Positions 11,964 through 22,898 of a stretch of DNA of 64,000 bases are shown one piece after another. Made by a program: the position numbers and the translations under genes. The notes beneath the pieces were generated by a model that had not been told where the DNA came from, did not search any database, and was given only the letters and a program-made list of their open reading frames with translations. Source of the DNA: Circinella minor (taxonomy: Eukaryota > Mucoromycota > Mucoromycetes > Mucorales > Lichtheimiaceae). Positions within the stretch are counted from its first letter, which is position 1; every line of letters starts with the position of its first letter. The DNA lies in the NCBI GenBank assembly GCA_016758965.1, contig JAEPRB010000010.1, forward strand, positions 1 to 64,000, written 5' to 3'.

Positions 11964-12968
11964 ATGGCCGGTTTAAGAAGTGAGTTTTATTTTATAAATA
12001 ACGAGATGAAGAGAAAAACACATTTATACAAGGAGATGAAAAAAAAATAAATAACATTTTTTATTATTATAGCGTAGGTTTGTTCAACTTTAGAATTCAT
12101 TCAATAGGGTTCATTAATTATCATAACAAAATAATTGACATTTAATTTTCAATTTTAAAAGGATCATTGCCCTGGCTTTTGTATTAGCTATTGGATTTTT
12201 ACTTGTAATATTATCATGTGCTTTATACTAGTAAGTTAAGAATGTTTGGGTTTTTTTTTTTATAACTGATTTAACATATATATATATATATATATAATAC
12301 AAAACGAATACTTTTTTATTGACAACCTAATGAATAGTAATTGGTGGCCTCTTTTAGTTGGTAACATATTGAATAATTAAGGGTTTTTTATTTTATTTTG
12401 ATAAGTAGTTGGAAAAAGGATATTGACATTTTTTTTTTTTATAATATATAGTTGGAACTTATGTACTAGCACCATTACCAAACGCGTTATGTAGTCGATG
12501 TGCTGGTGAAGATGATCTTATGTCCGAATATAATAGTGGTGTTGTAGACGCGGGTCATTTTATTACTGGCATGTTTATAGTCACTGGATTCTGTAAGTAA
12601 ACTATTTTTTTTAAAGTGGGTAGATTCTTTCTTACTAAAAAGAAAATTATTATTATTACGATAAGGTCTTCCATTTGTTCTTGCACATGCTGAAGTGGTA
12701 AGTTTTAAATATATACATTGAAAGGAGGGCATGAAAAGAAACAATAGATTGTTATTTATTTATTTTTGAAAATACTAGATCACAATCCCAGCTATGATTA
12801 TGAGTATCTGTGGAGGTATTCTCGTTTATGGCACAAGTAAGTTTTTAGAAAAAAAGAGAAATATTTTTTGATTATTTTTAATGGTTGATGGTTTTTAATG
12901 GTTGATGGTTTTTATATATAGTCATTACATACACCCATTTCTTTGCTGATCAAACCGATGATTATTAA
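11964..12968 (+). CDS. VPS55: Vps55/LEPROT-family endosomal membrane protein
   Basis: Small four-helix membrane protein of late endosomes that works with Vps68 in endosome-to-vacuole sorting. Seven exons are readable: 11964-11979, 12162-12230, 12338-12360, 12452-12592, 12666-12697, 12779-12836, 12922-12968. The product of about 128 residues reads MAGLR, IIALAFVLAIGFLLVILSCA, NWWPLLV, GTYVLAPLPNALCSRC, SGVVDAGHFITGMFIVTGF, CLPFVLAHAEV and GGILVYGTIITYTHFF. The WWPL and LAPLPN motifs are diagnostic. The exon 1/exon 2 junction is one base short of an open frame if canonical GT-AG sites are used; all later junctions are in frame. The family identity is firm despite this. Confidence 0.85.
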
Positions 12969-13386
12969 ATGATATCCTTTTCCTTTTTTTTTTTTTGTAC
13001 ATAAATGATAATGTACCCCTCCCCTTCTCCTCTTTTCAAGAGGGTGATTTTCTTTTTTCGTAATATATTATTATTATTATTATTCTCTTTCTTTTAATCC
13101 AAAGTTATTTATGGGCAAATCAGATGTGTGTATTGTGTCACTTTTTTTAAAAAAAAACAAACATTGCTGCGGAACTAAATTTATGAGGAATATTACATTT
13201 TTTTTTATTATTATTATTATCATTAAAATCTATATTGATATAGGAAATATAGAGTATAAAAATATACATTTAATAAAAGAGAGAACTAAAGAGAAATGGG
13301 AACAAACAAAAAAAAAATAGAGAAAATAGAGAGAGAATGAGAAAATTTATACATGTAAAAAAAAAAAAAAAAAAAGTTTTAATTTT
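12969..13386. other. Convergent 3' region of VPS55 and the bZIP gene
   Basis: AT-rich 3' sequences only: ATT repeats near 13070-13085 and 13205-13222, GA-rich stretches near 13270-13345, and a 19-base A-run near 13358-13376. No gene is supported. Confidence 0.4.
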
Positions 13387-14313
13387 TTAACGAGAAGAAC
13401 CAAGACCAGCTAAAGAATGATGAGCTTGAGCTAATTGAGCTTCCAACGTTTTAATACGTTGCTCATAACTTGTTTCTTTAGCTAACAAGGAAGATTTTTC
13501 CGATTCCAACACAGCAGCACGTAACAATAAGGTTGTATTTGTCTTTTCCAATTCAGATACACGTTTTTCAAGACTATCCATTTTCATGGCCTTTCGTAAT
13601 CGAGATCGTCTCGCTGCATCTGTATTCTTTTGACGTTTGATAGCAGCTTCATCCACAGGTGAATGAGTATATTCACTCGTTTCATCTGATTTCCGTTTAC
13701 GAGTAGAAAATGTAGGTGTTACATCAATGACTGGACTTGTAGATTTAAGTTGCTCTTGTTCTTGAACAGGTGATTGAGTCACAGTTGCCAAGGCTGCCAA
13801 GGCTGCATGTAAATCATTACCACCTGATGTTGCAGCAGGAACTGTTGCTGTAGAAACAGAGGATGTTACTTGTTCTTGTTGAGGTTGAGGTACATCAAAC
13901 AAAGAAGAACTCAAAAGAGCAGAAACATCCAAATCAGCAGTGAAACCTGATTTATCAAAGGCAACATGTTCAGTAGTAGGTGATGTCAAAAACATATCTT
14001 GAGGTGTAGCAATTTCAGGAGTAGAATGTACACTTTGTTGACCTGTACCCATGGCAAATGGCCATTCAGGAGAAGACAACCATGATGGATCTTGCTGTTG
14101 AAGTTCATCAATAAGAGATGTGCTTGTTGTAGAGGAAGAAACGGGAACAGGATCGCTAGCAAGCGCCTGGAAAAATTGTTGAAAAAGTTGATCATCCATT
14201 TTTTTAATATTTTCTTCTTGTTCTTGTTTTGTTACTTTTGGTTCTTGGTGGGATATGACGGTCTTCTTGCTTGATTTGGTAATATTTCTTGTAATAGTAG
14301 TACTAGTAGACAT
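13387..14313 (-). CDS. Gcn4/Cpc1-like bZIP transcription factor
   Basis: Nuclear DNA-binding activator, intronless, 308 residues. The C-terminus is a bZIP: the basic region KRQKNTDAARRSRLRKAMKM has the N..AA..SR..K contact residues and runs straight into a leucine zipper (MDSLEKRVSELEKTN through VLESEKSS to IKTLEAQL). A central acidic and hydrophobic part (for example DPSWLSSPEWPFAMG, and FTADLDVSALLSSSLFDV) resembles Gcn4-type activation domains with W/F/L clusters. The rest is S/T/Q-rich. The basic region NTDAARRSRLRK is close to the Gcn4/CpcA signature NTEAARRSRARK, so amino-acid starvation control is the best guess. In support, the 5' leader carries short upstream ORFs and a TGACTCA element lies upstream. 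Other bZIPs such as Atf/Meab types are possible. Confidence 0.8.
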   Translation of the reverse strand: MSTSTTITRNITKSSKKTVISHQEPKVTKQEQEENIKKMDDQLFQQFFQALASDPVPVSSSTTSTSLIDELQQQDPSWLSSPEWPFAMGTGQQSVHSTPEIATPQDMFLTSPTTEHVAFDKSGFTADLDVSALLSSSLFDVPQPQQEQVTSSVSTATVPAATSGGNDLHAALAALATVTQSPVQEQEQLKSTSPVIDVTPTFSTRKRKSDETSEYTHSPVDEAAIKRQKNTDAARRSRLRKAMKMDSLEKRVSELEKTNTTLLLRAAVLESEKSSLLAKETSYEQRIKTLEAQLAQAHHSLAGLGSSR

Positions 14314-14350
14314 GGATGGAACTTGATAATTTTTTTCTTGAGATAAAAAT

Positions 14351-14446
14351 TTAATTTAATTCGCTTTTGAATTTCAACAAGGTTGCTGTTTTGGTTTTCG
14401 AGACTTGAAAGTCTTTTTGGGTAATTGTTGAGTCGAGAGTTGACAT
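14351..14446 (-). promoter_or_regulatory. Upstream ORF (31 codons) in the bZIP leader
   Basis: ATG at 14446 opens a 31-codon frame (MSTLDSTITQ...) ending TAA at 14351-14353, 37 bases before the bZIP start codon. A second frame of 32 codons starts at 14472 and ends at 14374, overlapping it. Such uORFs between cap and main ATG are how GCN4/cpc-1 genes obtain starvation-dependent translation. Whether the transcript includes them is inferred. Confidence 0.5.
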
Positions 14447-14584
14447 AATGATAAACTGGTAAAGTAGGCCATTGTTATGGATTTTGGGCAAACTACAAAT
14501 AAAATTTGTTGTTTTTTTTTTATAATAACGGGGTTTGGTAGAAAAATAATTTGTTAAAAATCGTACAGTTGTACGGTAAGGCGT

Positions 14585-14605
14585 TTAAGCGGTGAAGGAA
14601 ACCAT
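14585..14605 (-). promoter_or_regulatory. Very short upstream ORF (MVSFTA) in the bZIP leader
   Basis: Six codons and a TAA, about 290 bases upstream of the bZIP ATG. Its size and its position ahead of the two longer uORFs recall the permissive first uORF of GCN4-type leaders. This is inference from layout only. Confidence 0.4.
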
Positions 14606-14860
14606 GATTGGTAAAATATATAAATATAATAGATAAAGGGGGAAAGGATAATAGAATGTATCAAAAAAAAAAAAAAGAGGTTCAAAAATTAATAATAATA
14701 ATTATAAAAGAAAATAGTTAAAGAAGTATATGTTTTTTTTTTCTTTTTCCACCAAAAAGAATTATAATAAAGAGAGAAAGAAAAAAGAGGAGAAAAAAAA
14801 AATTTTTTTTTATCCAATTCACGAAATATAAAAAGAAAAACCGTTGTCGTTACACACACA

Positions 14861-14867
14861 TGACTCA
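14861..14867. promoter_or_regulatory. TGACTCA, consensus Gcn4-type binding site
   Basis: An exact TGACTCA (general control response element, AP-1 type), about 550 bases upstream of the bZIP start codon, compatible with autoregulation as known for cpc-1/cpcA genes. A 7-mer can occur by chance, so support comes from position only. Confidence 0.45.
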
Positions 14868-14873
14868 TCAACG

Positions 14874-16935
14874 GGCTTTTCCAGCCAATTAGATTAAAAC
14901 TGTCGCGTTACCCCTCTTTTTTTTTTTCAGGAGTGTCACACAGAATAAAAAAGACATATCATGATCCTCATTATATAAAATACTAATTACTTTTACTAGA
15001 CTTGGGGTGTTATGTTATTCTATCTAATTTGTTTTATAATAAATAACCTTGATCATGATTATCTTGAAAACGGAGCTGGGTAAAAAATCTTAACTTTGTC
15101 CTAACTTTCGGCGTTTACGTTTTGTTTCCAGGAACAACAACCCACGTTTGAAATCAAAAAAACTTTAGAATATTCTATTTTTATTGTGAAATATAATTAA
15201 TCTCATTCAATTTGAGTTTCTTTTCTTTTTGGACAAACTGATTATTAATTCCAACATTAATTTTTTTTTTTTCCCCTGTGAAACGGGATACCATTTTAAC
15301 AAAAGGCTTTGTTGTGTTTTCTTTTTTTTTTTTTTTGGTTTGTGTGTCCCGATCATTTCAATTGGTCCTCGAAAGTCCGATTTTATTTTCTTTATTTGTA
15401 AAAAGATCCCAGACATTTTGGATATTTGGTAAAACAGGAAGGTGGGGGTTGCCCAAGCCAAGCCTTATGGAAAATGGGGGACTGATCACTGTAGATGAGA
15501 CTATTTAAGCCAATTACATAGCGGCCCTACAATGTCTAGGGAATTTTTTAGCCAATAAAAATGCTATATAATGGAGTCAATCAAATTGCTGTGAGAAAAA
15601 AAGAAGTAGATGAACCATGATCATGCTACGTTGTATGGGATATATGGAGAGTTGTATCCATGTGTAACATTTTGATGGTTGTTTTTGTTATAGGAAGGGT
15701 TATATTCATGCATTATATTTGATTGTTTTTTTTTTTTTTTTGTTCTGTTGTTATTTTCTTTCTTGCTTTCTTTGCGTACACTTTTTTTTTTTACTTTTTG
15801 AATAGGGAATTGTTACGAACACCCCACAAATAAAAAGTTGTCAAAGAAGCTCTTAGACCCTATAAATTATAGTACCAGTGTTATCAACACCAATGGCATT
15901 TATATTTCACTACTCATATATAACATTAAAAGCATACATTATTCCTTGTTTATCTTGTCTTTACATGGACTACAGCTCCCACTCGTGTACATAACAATAT
16001 AGTGAGAAAAGATAAGAAATATTGAACGTAATTCATAAAAAGTTGAACTGCTACGTAATATAAGTTTCATAAATATTTTTAAACTATATAACGATAATAA
16101 CTGTATATATAGTGTATAAATATAGCTGGATACGACGTAGTTATATCAGATTGTTATGTACGTACCTTTGAAAAAATATAAAAGTTGGGGTGTCCGTAGC
16201 AATTCCCTTTTGAATATAATAAAAATGGGAAAAAGCTATGAAGTCTGCTCGTTCTATAAAGAACCTTATTAATAAGTATTTCCTCGCTATCCCACACACT
16301 ACATCACATAACAAAGAGATGATCGCGTTCAATATTCCCATGTAAATTTAAATGACAACACACAGGTACTGACGAGTTAAAGTTTACTTGGTAATAGCAG
16401 TAGTGATAACTCATCAAATCACCAACAAAGCAAGAACCAAGAAGGATCCCCTTGGCGCTGTTCGAGAATATATATTGAAAATAAAAAAGAAGCTCACAAA
16501 AAAAAAAATCATGTTGTACGTACGTATAAGGAACATATAGATGTCTGAAAGAAAAAGAAGAAAAAAAGTCTTACAACTATTTGTAGTATCTAGGGCATCT
16601 ACTAAACAAAGTTTCTATCGTCTTATGTAACTCATAAATCCTTTTTTCGCTAACTGATAATATGGGCAATATATGAGATTACGGTAATTGATAGAGAAAG
16701 AGTTTTGTGCATGGGTGTGTATTAAAAAAGTTTATTTCTCTTTGGAAAAATGATCAGTGTATGATTAGTAAAAAAAGACTATTAATTTATAGCTATGATT
16801 TTATATACGTATACTATATATTATTTACAAAGTACAAACGGGCTACTATATAATATTAAAGCTACTTGTGTTGTGGCAGAGAAGAAACGTCTTATTATTT
16901 TACTCTACTACGAATTGATCCAGTCCCTTTATACT
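14874..16935. other. Two-kilobase non-coding stretch upstream of the bZIP gene
   Basis: No gene is supported. The first few hundred bases are probably bZIP promoter. The remainder has T-runs (15260-15273, 15320-15336, 15726-15740) and scattered short frames without conserved features. The longest is a 66-codon minus-strand frame at 16141-16341, hydrophobic near its start, with no recognisable family; I regard it as chance. Confidence 0.35.
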
Positions 16936-17471
16936 TTATCTTAATGATGTTATAATAATTGCATCCTTGTTATAGACTTTATAACCCATTCTAGTACGCG
17001 TAAACCGAGATTTTTCAGTTAGATTATTCGGGTCTATAATCACCAAATGATAAGAGTTGGTGTGATCCAATTCTTTAATTTTCTTCATCATCTAAAAAAA
17101 AAAACAATAGCAACTAGATATTAGATTTGATTTCATGTAGATTCTTGAAAATTTTATTTCAAATTCTAATTCCACTTCTACGATGGACTTGTAATATATC
17201 TTCCTCACGTTGGTTCTCTAAAGCTTTTTTTTTTCGTCAGCCCATGTCTTTTGTTGTGCGGCGACGAGTCGTTCAAAGTCTTGTCTTTGTTGTTCAAGTT
17301 GATGCTGAAAATTTTCTTGTTGTCGGGCGAGAGCCATCTCAGAATTTATTTGCTGGTACTGTTGCTAACGCTGTTGTCCTTGAAATTGTTGTTCAAGTTG
17401 CTCTTGTTGTTCTACTGAACCCCAAGAATTTGTAAACATCCATTGTTGATCGTTTTGTTGATTTGGATCCA
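16936..17471 (-). pseudogene. Decayed Q-rich coiled-coil gene with an intact-looking last exon
   Basis: Reading leftward from the ATG at 17471 gives MDPNQQNDQQWMFTNSWG followed by a glutamine-rich coil (VEQQEQLEQQFQGQQR), an in-frame TAG near 17366, then a further coil (NSEMALARQQENFQHQLEQQ) to ADEKKK. A 10-base A-run there needs a one-base shift to continue into ALENQREEDILQVHRR. A TTTTTAG acceptor (17093-17092) then opens an exon at 17091-16936 starting MMKKIKELDHTNSYHLVIID and continuing TEKSRFTRTRMGYKVYNKDA to a stop. I do not recognise the family. The one nonsense codon, one frameshift and missing donor indicate a pseudogene, though the last exon looks protein-like. Q/E/K-rich coil relics of similar style occur at 35.5-36.0 and 40.8-41.0 kb. 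Confidence 0.45.
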
Positions 17472-17650
17472 TTTTCGGTACTTAATATTACGTTATGTTA
17501 TGTTCTATGTCAAGATTATTATTATTATTATTTTGTTTTGTGCTTCTCCACCAACAATGTAATAGTTATAGGTTGGGTTATATTTATGTATATCGGAAAG
17601 ACCAGTGTTTATTATTATTTATGAGTTAGACTATTTATATTGATACTAAA

Positions 17651-18480
17651 TTAGGATAAGGGATGTATACTATCACAGATAGGTATTTTGAGCATACTAC
17701 CACGGATTCCTTTTGTTTGATCTTTTGCGGCACCCATTTCAGTGCATCCAAGTTCAATGTCACGACGACTGAAAATGGTATCACCACGTCGACCCATTTT
17801 CATATTTTGGATTGGTTCTCTTGACGATAATAAACGACTCTGATTAACAATAGTTGCACTTGCTTTACTGGATAATTTAGTTCTATCGGATATAGCAAAG
17901 GATATCAATTTTAGTAAATTGATTTTTCTATCTTTCTGTTAACCCATACAACAATGATTAACTTACCCTTTTATGACAATATCGGTGCCTCGGAAGATGC
18001 TTGAAAAGAATCCAGGTCCAACGTACAATTGATGGGACTCCATCAAGTCGTCAATATTAAATGAATCCGTCTTCAAAAACAAGCTTGAAATCTTTTCCAT
18101 TTCATTGCAAAACCAAACCTTCAGCAATTCGTTCTTTGGATTATCAATGTCAATCTTTCTGGAATACTTGAAAGTGTCACCACTAGTTTTCTATTAACGC
18201 ATAATAGTAGCGTTGCGAACTCTGTTCACATATCCATTGCTTATTTATTTGTTTATATATACATACCAATCTACCAAGACCCTGAAAACATTCATTGAGT
18301 TCCTCAGGTACCCCAAGCGGTAAATCACGGCTTAGTATCACGTAATTCAACTAATTCTTCTGCAGTGAGAATGGAAGTCCAATTCCTGATTGCATTAAAC
18401 CTCTATTATCGCCATTACTACCCGCAAATTCTCCACTATGGTGGTTCACAAAGCTAAGGTATGGTTCCTCTACTAAACCA
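17651..18480 (-). pseudogene. Decayed member of a lineage-specific family (nuclease-like GRRGD...E motif)
   Basis: Reading leftward: GLVEEPYLSFVNHHSGEF to SLQKN then TAG; after a frame change LNYVILSRDLPLGVPEELNE; an intron (from about 18267); TSGDTFKYSRKIDIDNPKNE with LLKVWFCNEMEKISSLFL to the QLYVGPGFFSSIFRGTDIVI region; an intron; then LISFAISDRTKLSSKASATI and MGRRGDTIFSRRDIELGCTE ending at a stop (17651-17653). The last exon has a GRRxD...E..C.E.G pattern also seen, in variant form, in the gene at 18538-20137 and in the copies at 39-40.7 and 48-50.6 kb. The early TAG and frame change argue that it is dead. It is head-to-head with the related gene at 18538, only about 60 bases away. Confidence 0.5.
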
Positions 18481-18537
18481 GAAACCTGGCCGGATTAAAG
18501 CATGGCAGAGGCAATGTAGTTCAAAGAAATATTTATA

Positions 18538-20137
18538 ATGTCGAAACGAAAGGAAGAAATCAACAGCGAAAAAGAAAATGATGATGATTTGGTGAGAATC
18601 TTTCAATAGACTGGTTATTTTAGATCTTATACGTCAACTATTTAATTGTTACGATTATATAGAATACCATTGAATTGAAGATTGCTGCTTCAAATAAGAG
18701 ACGAAAAAAGATAGAAGAACTATTTATAGCTTATGATATGGAGTCAATAATAGGAAAAAAGACAGCAAAGAAAGAAAAGCAGTTGATGAAGCAAATATTA
18801 GCTTCCGAAGCTTCTCAAAACATGCCAAAGATATGTAATTCGACCTTTTCTTGCTTTGAGCAACTTGATTCAATCTTTATTTATTTACATTTATAGATTG
18901 TTGAAAGGGATGGAATATTTTTAGATGATCTCACCGGTTCTGTTGGTACTATGATTAAAAATGTTGCTATATCTAAATATGCAGGGTATCAAGATCTCGA
19001 TTTAGACAGTCGATCAATTATATGGTATGAAACTAAAATAAAAATAAAAAACGAATACACCTTTCATTCTAACATTTCATTAGTCTTGGATTAAATTCCA
19101 TACTTGATCTTTCTGCAGATTTTCCGAAAAGTCAGACAATGCTATTCAACAAAAAGCAATGGTATCAATTGAACAAGTTATTCCCTCCAAAGACTTTTGA
19201 CACCGAAATTTATAATGATATTAAGGATACTTTACAACCAATACTCAATGCATATGACCAAAGAAAAACAATGAAGAGAAATTGGACAGCTATCTTCAAG
19301 GAAATTCTTTCATTACAAAGCAAGTATAATGGAGAACTAAACGAGTTTTTTCGTGACATTGATTTCTGTCTTTATTTTTTCCAGTCTTTACTTCTTCTTT
19401 TTAAAAATCATGACTATATGTTTAATGAAAATATTGATATATCCGAGTGGGACTTCCTTGTCAAGTTCTGGGGACCTGTATTGGAAAAACTGTTCATTGG
19501 TACTGGCCTGCGACTTAAATGGGGGGATACACTTTTAACAATGAAGGATACCAGTAACGATAATGGATATAAGATTAATCTTAGAGTTATTAATGATAAG
19601 ACAGTCCAAAGATATAACGAAGAATCAGAAGTTACAGTAGCAGAAGCCGGCAAGAATGACCCGGGTCTCTCCAAATTCGTGATTGATAGATGCAAGCTTC
19701 TTTCAGAAAATAAAATGATTATCGATAACTATCTACATGATTCTGACGACATTGATGCTGTTTATTCTATTCAATTCTGTGGACTCGAAATGATGATAGT
19801 CTCTCTCTCTCTCTCTGCCAATGGTCTCTATATCGGTAATGAAGCATATCACGTCCAACTTAATAATAACCTCCAAAGATTCCCCGTTTATCTCCAAACC
19901 GTATTTCAACTGTTATGTTTCAGAAATGAAGCCATCGGAACGAGCAATGTTCATAATAATATCAAGTCGACAAGTGCCTCCAACAGAACTTCGGTAAAAA
20001 GGCATAAATATAGTAAAGGAAGCAAAACTGCCCCAATCAATACATCAATGCTTTCCTGGACGCGAGGAAACTGGGTCCCTCCCCGAAGAAAAGATTCCCC
20101 TCTCCCACCCATTCCATCTAAACTGGTTCGTCAATAG
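18538..20137 (+). CDS. Lineage-specific expanded-family protein, possible PD-(D/E)XK-like fold, mutated splice donor
   Basis: Starts MSKRKEEINSEKENDDDL, intron, then a K-rich exon to QILASEASQNMPK, then exons IVERDGIFLDDLTGSVGTMI... and a long last exon (beginning LGLNSILDLSADFPKSQTML). Motifs include ISEWDFLVKFWGPVLEKLF, TGLRLKWGDTLLT, YKINLRVIND and VTVAEAGKND, followed by a helical stretch and VYSIQFCGLEMMIVSLSL. The order W..GDT, K.(D/N).RV, then an E..K motif looks like a restriction-endonuclease-type core; the expected Asp appears as Asn in YKINLRV. The donor after NMPK reads AAG|ATATGT instead of AAG|GTATGT; retention of this 66-base intron (18831-18896) ends translation at its TAG. 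The C-terminus is basic and P/S-rich (SWTRGNWVPPRRKDSPLPPI). The function is unknown; the fold is inference. Confidence 0.55.
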
Positions 20138-21244
20138 ATTAACTTGTTTTTAACATATTCATTATTGTACATACAACGTTATTATTATATCCACCTTCAC
20201 CTCCCTTTCCCCCTCTTTTTAATAAATATTGGTTACAAATACTACCAATTTCTGCATATAATCATGATAGATGTGTATGAGTTTTCTCTTGTTTTTTTTT
20301 TTTTCATATGCAAGAGAGTCTGAACATGAATGAGATGTTGATACAGATACGGAAAGTGTGGTATAGCAATGAGAGAGAGGAAAGGAGGGAGAGGAAAATA
20401 CAACTTGACACAGCAACAAACAACGCTAAGCAAAACAAAACAATAATACATCACTGTAGAAAATAGATGGTACAAATAGCGGTTAAAAAATGAGATAAAT
20501 TTTCATCCAAAAAAAGTGGGGTCTTTCTGCATTTTCAACAGGAATTACCCTCTTTTTTTTATCTGTGTTGCCCTCTTTTCACCCACAATGCCAATTAATA
20601 AATATATAAATTTACTACTTTTACAAGGTCTTTTACTCTCTCACATGATACCCTAAAGAAGTATTTAGTTTATTCAACACAAGTATTTTTATTTGATACG
20701 TATAAAATACAGAGACATCTAATGTCTAATACATAATAAGCGACTACTTGAGTCTCTGAATCCACTAACTTGCCCAATTCAATTCCGTTCTTTGTTCTTC
20801 TTGGTCTTATTTTATTCCCCAATAATATTAAATGTAAAAAAAAAAAAAAAGTAAGTCAATGTGTAGCAAAAATTAAATTGATTTACTACATATACTTCTT
20901 TACTACCGTTACTCTTTCCATTGGGCTGTTTGTATCGCTTGATTCATTACTTGGTATAATTTTTGTTGAAGATAATTATAAAGATAACAAAAAAATATTA
21001 TTCATTGTTATGATATCAGCCATCATAATTTTTTTTATTTGACTGACTTTGGTTAATACACATGATTTTCAATGATTTACCATACATCCTATTTTCATTG
21101 TTTCGAAGCAGCCTGTTAATTTTGTCCCTGAAAAACAAATAGCTTTTTTTTTATATATATAATCCAGCTCCTTTCATTCAAAAATTTTCCTTCTTTCTTA
21201 TTTTCTTCATCATCACTGTGTTTTCTACTATTACTAAAAGTTCC
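20138..21244. other. Intergenic stretch with one unassigned hydrophobic open frame
   Basis: Mostly AT-rich sequence with a GA-tract near 20370-20397. A plus-strand frame at about 20770-21042 encodes two hydrophobic segments (LIYYIYFFTTVTLSIGLFV and ILFIVMISAIIIFF) but has no ATG and is split by a 15-base A-run. It may be a relic exon or chance. No other feature was seen. Confidence 0.35.
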
Positions 21245-22095
21245 ATGAAATATATTACTTTTTTTATTCCTATTTTCATATTTTTCATATCTTCTGTTTT
21301 AGCACATGTAATAGAATCTGTACCATCCGATAATGAAGATGAAATAGTTTCTACAACCAGCACTATCAACAACAATCTTCCTTCCATTACTCCATCTCCC
21401 AAAGCAATTGTTCAAGATCAAGCTTTACAAGAATTACAAAAAATACTTGATGAACTTGATACGTTGCAGTTTGGTATGACTCCTCATCAGGATAAAAAAC
21501 AAGAACCATTTTCTTTTAATGAACTCCAAGCAACTGTTCCTAAACAACATCAACAACAAATGTAAGTATTAGTATTACAAATCTTTTTTTTTTTAAAAAA
21601 AAAAAGAAGCAGCGATGGTATATTGAATGTATATTGTATTATTTCATGTCACTGTAAGAACAAAATCACAAATGACTTTTCTTGTTTAGAAATCAGCAAG
21701 ATAAGAAACAAGATCAACAAGAACAACGAAAACCTGTAGAAGTATTTTCTTCACTTCCCCGTCCTCCTTTATCTTCTCGTCCTCAATCACATCAAGCTTT
21801 GTGTGAGTATTACTAAAATTTAATTTCTATTGTTTTATGCCAAAAAAAAAAAACGGTAATAATATATTTATCAAAGTAACAATACTAATTAATAACCATA
21901 TTATTGTTGTCACTATCCATAGCTGGTATCGAAACATTCAAGTTACTTCAAGAACAATTAAATTTAATTTCTCGTGTTATTAATCTTCTATTCGCTTTTC
22001 TGTTTTCAACCTTTTTCTTATTTGTTTTCTTTGTTTTGATAATTTTTTATTTACTTGTCAAGATTAGAAAATTAGAAAATATTCAACTTGTATAA
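21245..22095 (+). CDS. Hypothetical protein with signal peptide and C-terminal transmembrane helix
   Basis: Three exons (21245-21561, 21690-21802, 21923-22095) join in frame to about 200 residues. The N-terminus MKYITFFIPIFIFFISSVLA is a clear signal peptide. The middle is S/T/P/Q-rich and low-complexity, with one predicted helix (ALQELQKILDELDTLQFGM). The C-terminus has an amphipathic helix (FKLLQEQLNLISRVINLL) followed by a strong transmembrane helix (FLFSTFFLFVFFVLIIFYLL) and a short basic tail. This predicts a type I ER or endomembrane protein with a lumenal domain. I do not recognise a family. Clean GT-AG junctions support a real gene. Confidence 0.6.
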
Positions 22096-22898
22096 AAATA
22101 CCTTCTTAATTTTTGTTATTATTATTATTATTATTTTGTATTATCCCTCAATAAAAAATTAGAACATTTATTATACGTAGACAAATAATGTTTTTTTTTT
22201 TTTTTTTTTTTTACGTATGATCAAAAGTCAATCATTCATATTTAAACGCAAAAGGGAAAAAAAAAAGTGATATATGTACATTGTTTTTTTTTTCTTGTCA
22301 TAACATATTCTTTTTATAGTAATGACCAAATTTTGTTGCATACGTAGTTAACTTTATTGCTTAAAAATTCCGGGATGAGTAACTAAACATTTTAATAAAC
22401 GGTACGTATGTGAGTAAAAAAAAAAACATAATAATTTGAAGTATCACTATGATAAGAGTCCTCGAATTTATAAACATTTGATGATCATATGGATTGACTT
22501 TATTGTGTATAAAATTCAGAATTCATTAAGACCAAAAGGCTAATTCTTTAATATATTCTTCTGTTTTCTAGCAAGTCGTTACTGCCATCTTATTAAAATT
22601 CATATTAATATAAATATATATCAAAACATAGTGTATTGCCATAATATGAGTTGAAAGTCTTTTTTCAGTTTATTAATGTGATCTACAAGCATAATAATGT
22701 GAAATAGTAAGCCTATAATCAATTTCAATTACAGCTAGCCAATGACTTACTTTGCTTTGTAAGTTTGATTTTTCTTTGTCACCAGAAAATGAAGTGTGAG
22801 TATTATATATAGCTGTGAGCGGCAAAGAAAAAAAAATTATTGTCTTACATTTCTTTTCTCTTTTTTTTTTGCTCTCCCTCCCCCTTGAACACATAATT
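22096..22898. other. Intergenic region upstream of the HAD hydrolase gene
   Basis: Contains the 3' end of the preceding gene (ATT repeats, AATAAA near 22150), T-runs (22191-22212) and, close to the next start, a CT-rich tract (GCTCTCCCTCCCCC at 22871-22884) that may be part of its promoter. No gene is seen. Confidence 0.4.

Noticed and set aside
16381..16470. tRNA-like GTTCGAG motif near 16459
   Set aside because: No matching A box, acceptor stem or anticodon arm could be built around it.
20770..21042. Two-helix membrane protein ORF
   Set aside because: No ATG, contains a 15-base A run, and no recognisable family. Kept only as a note in the intergenic entry.
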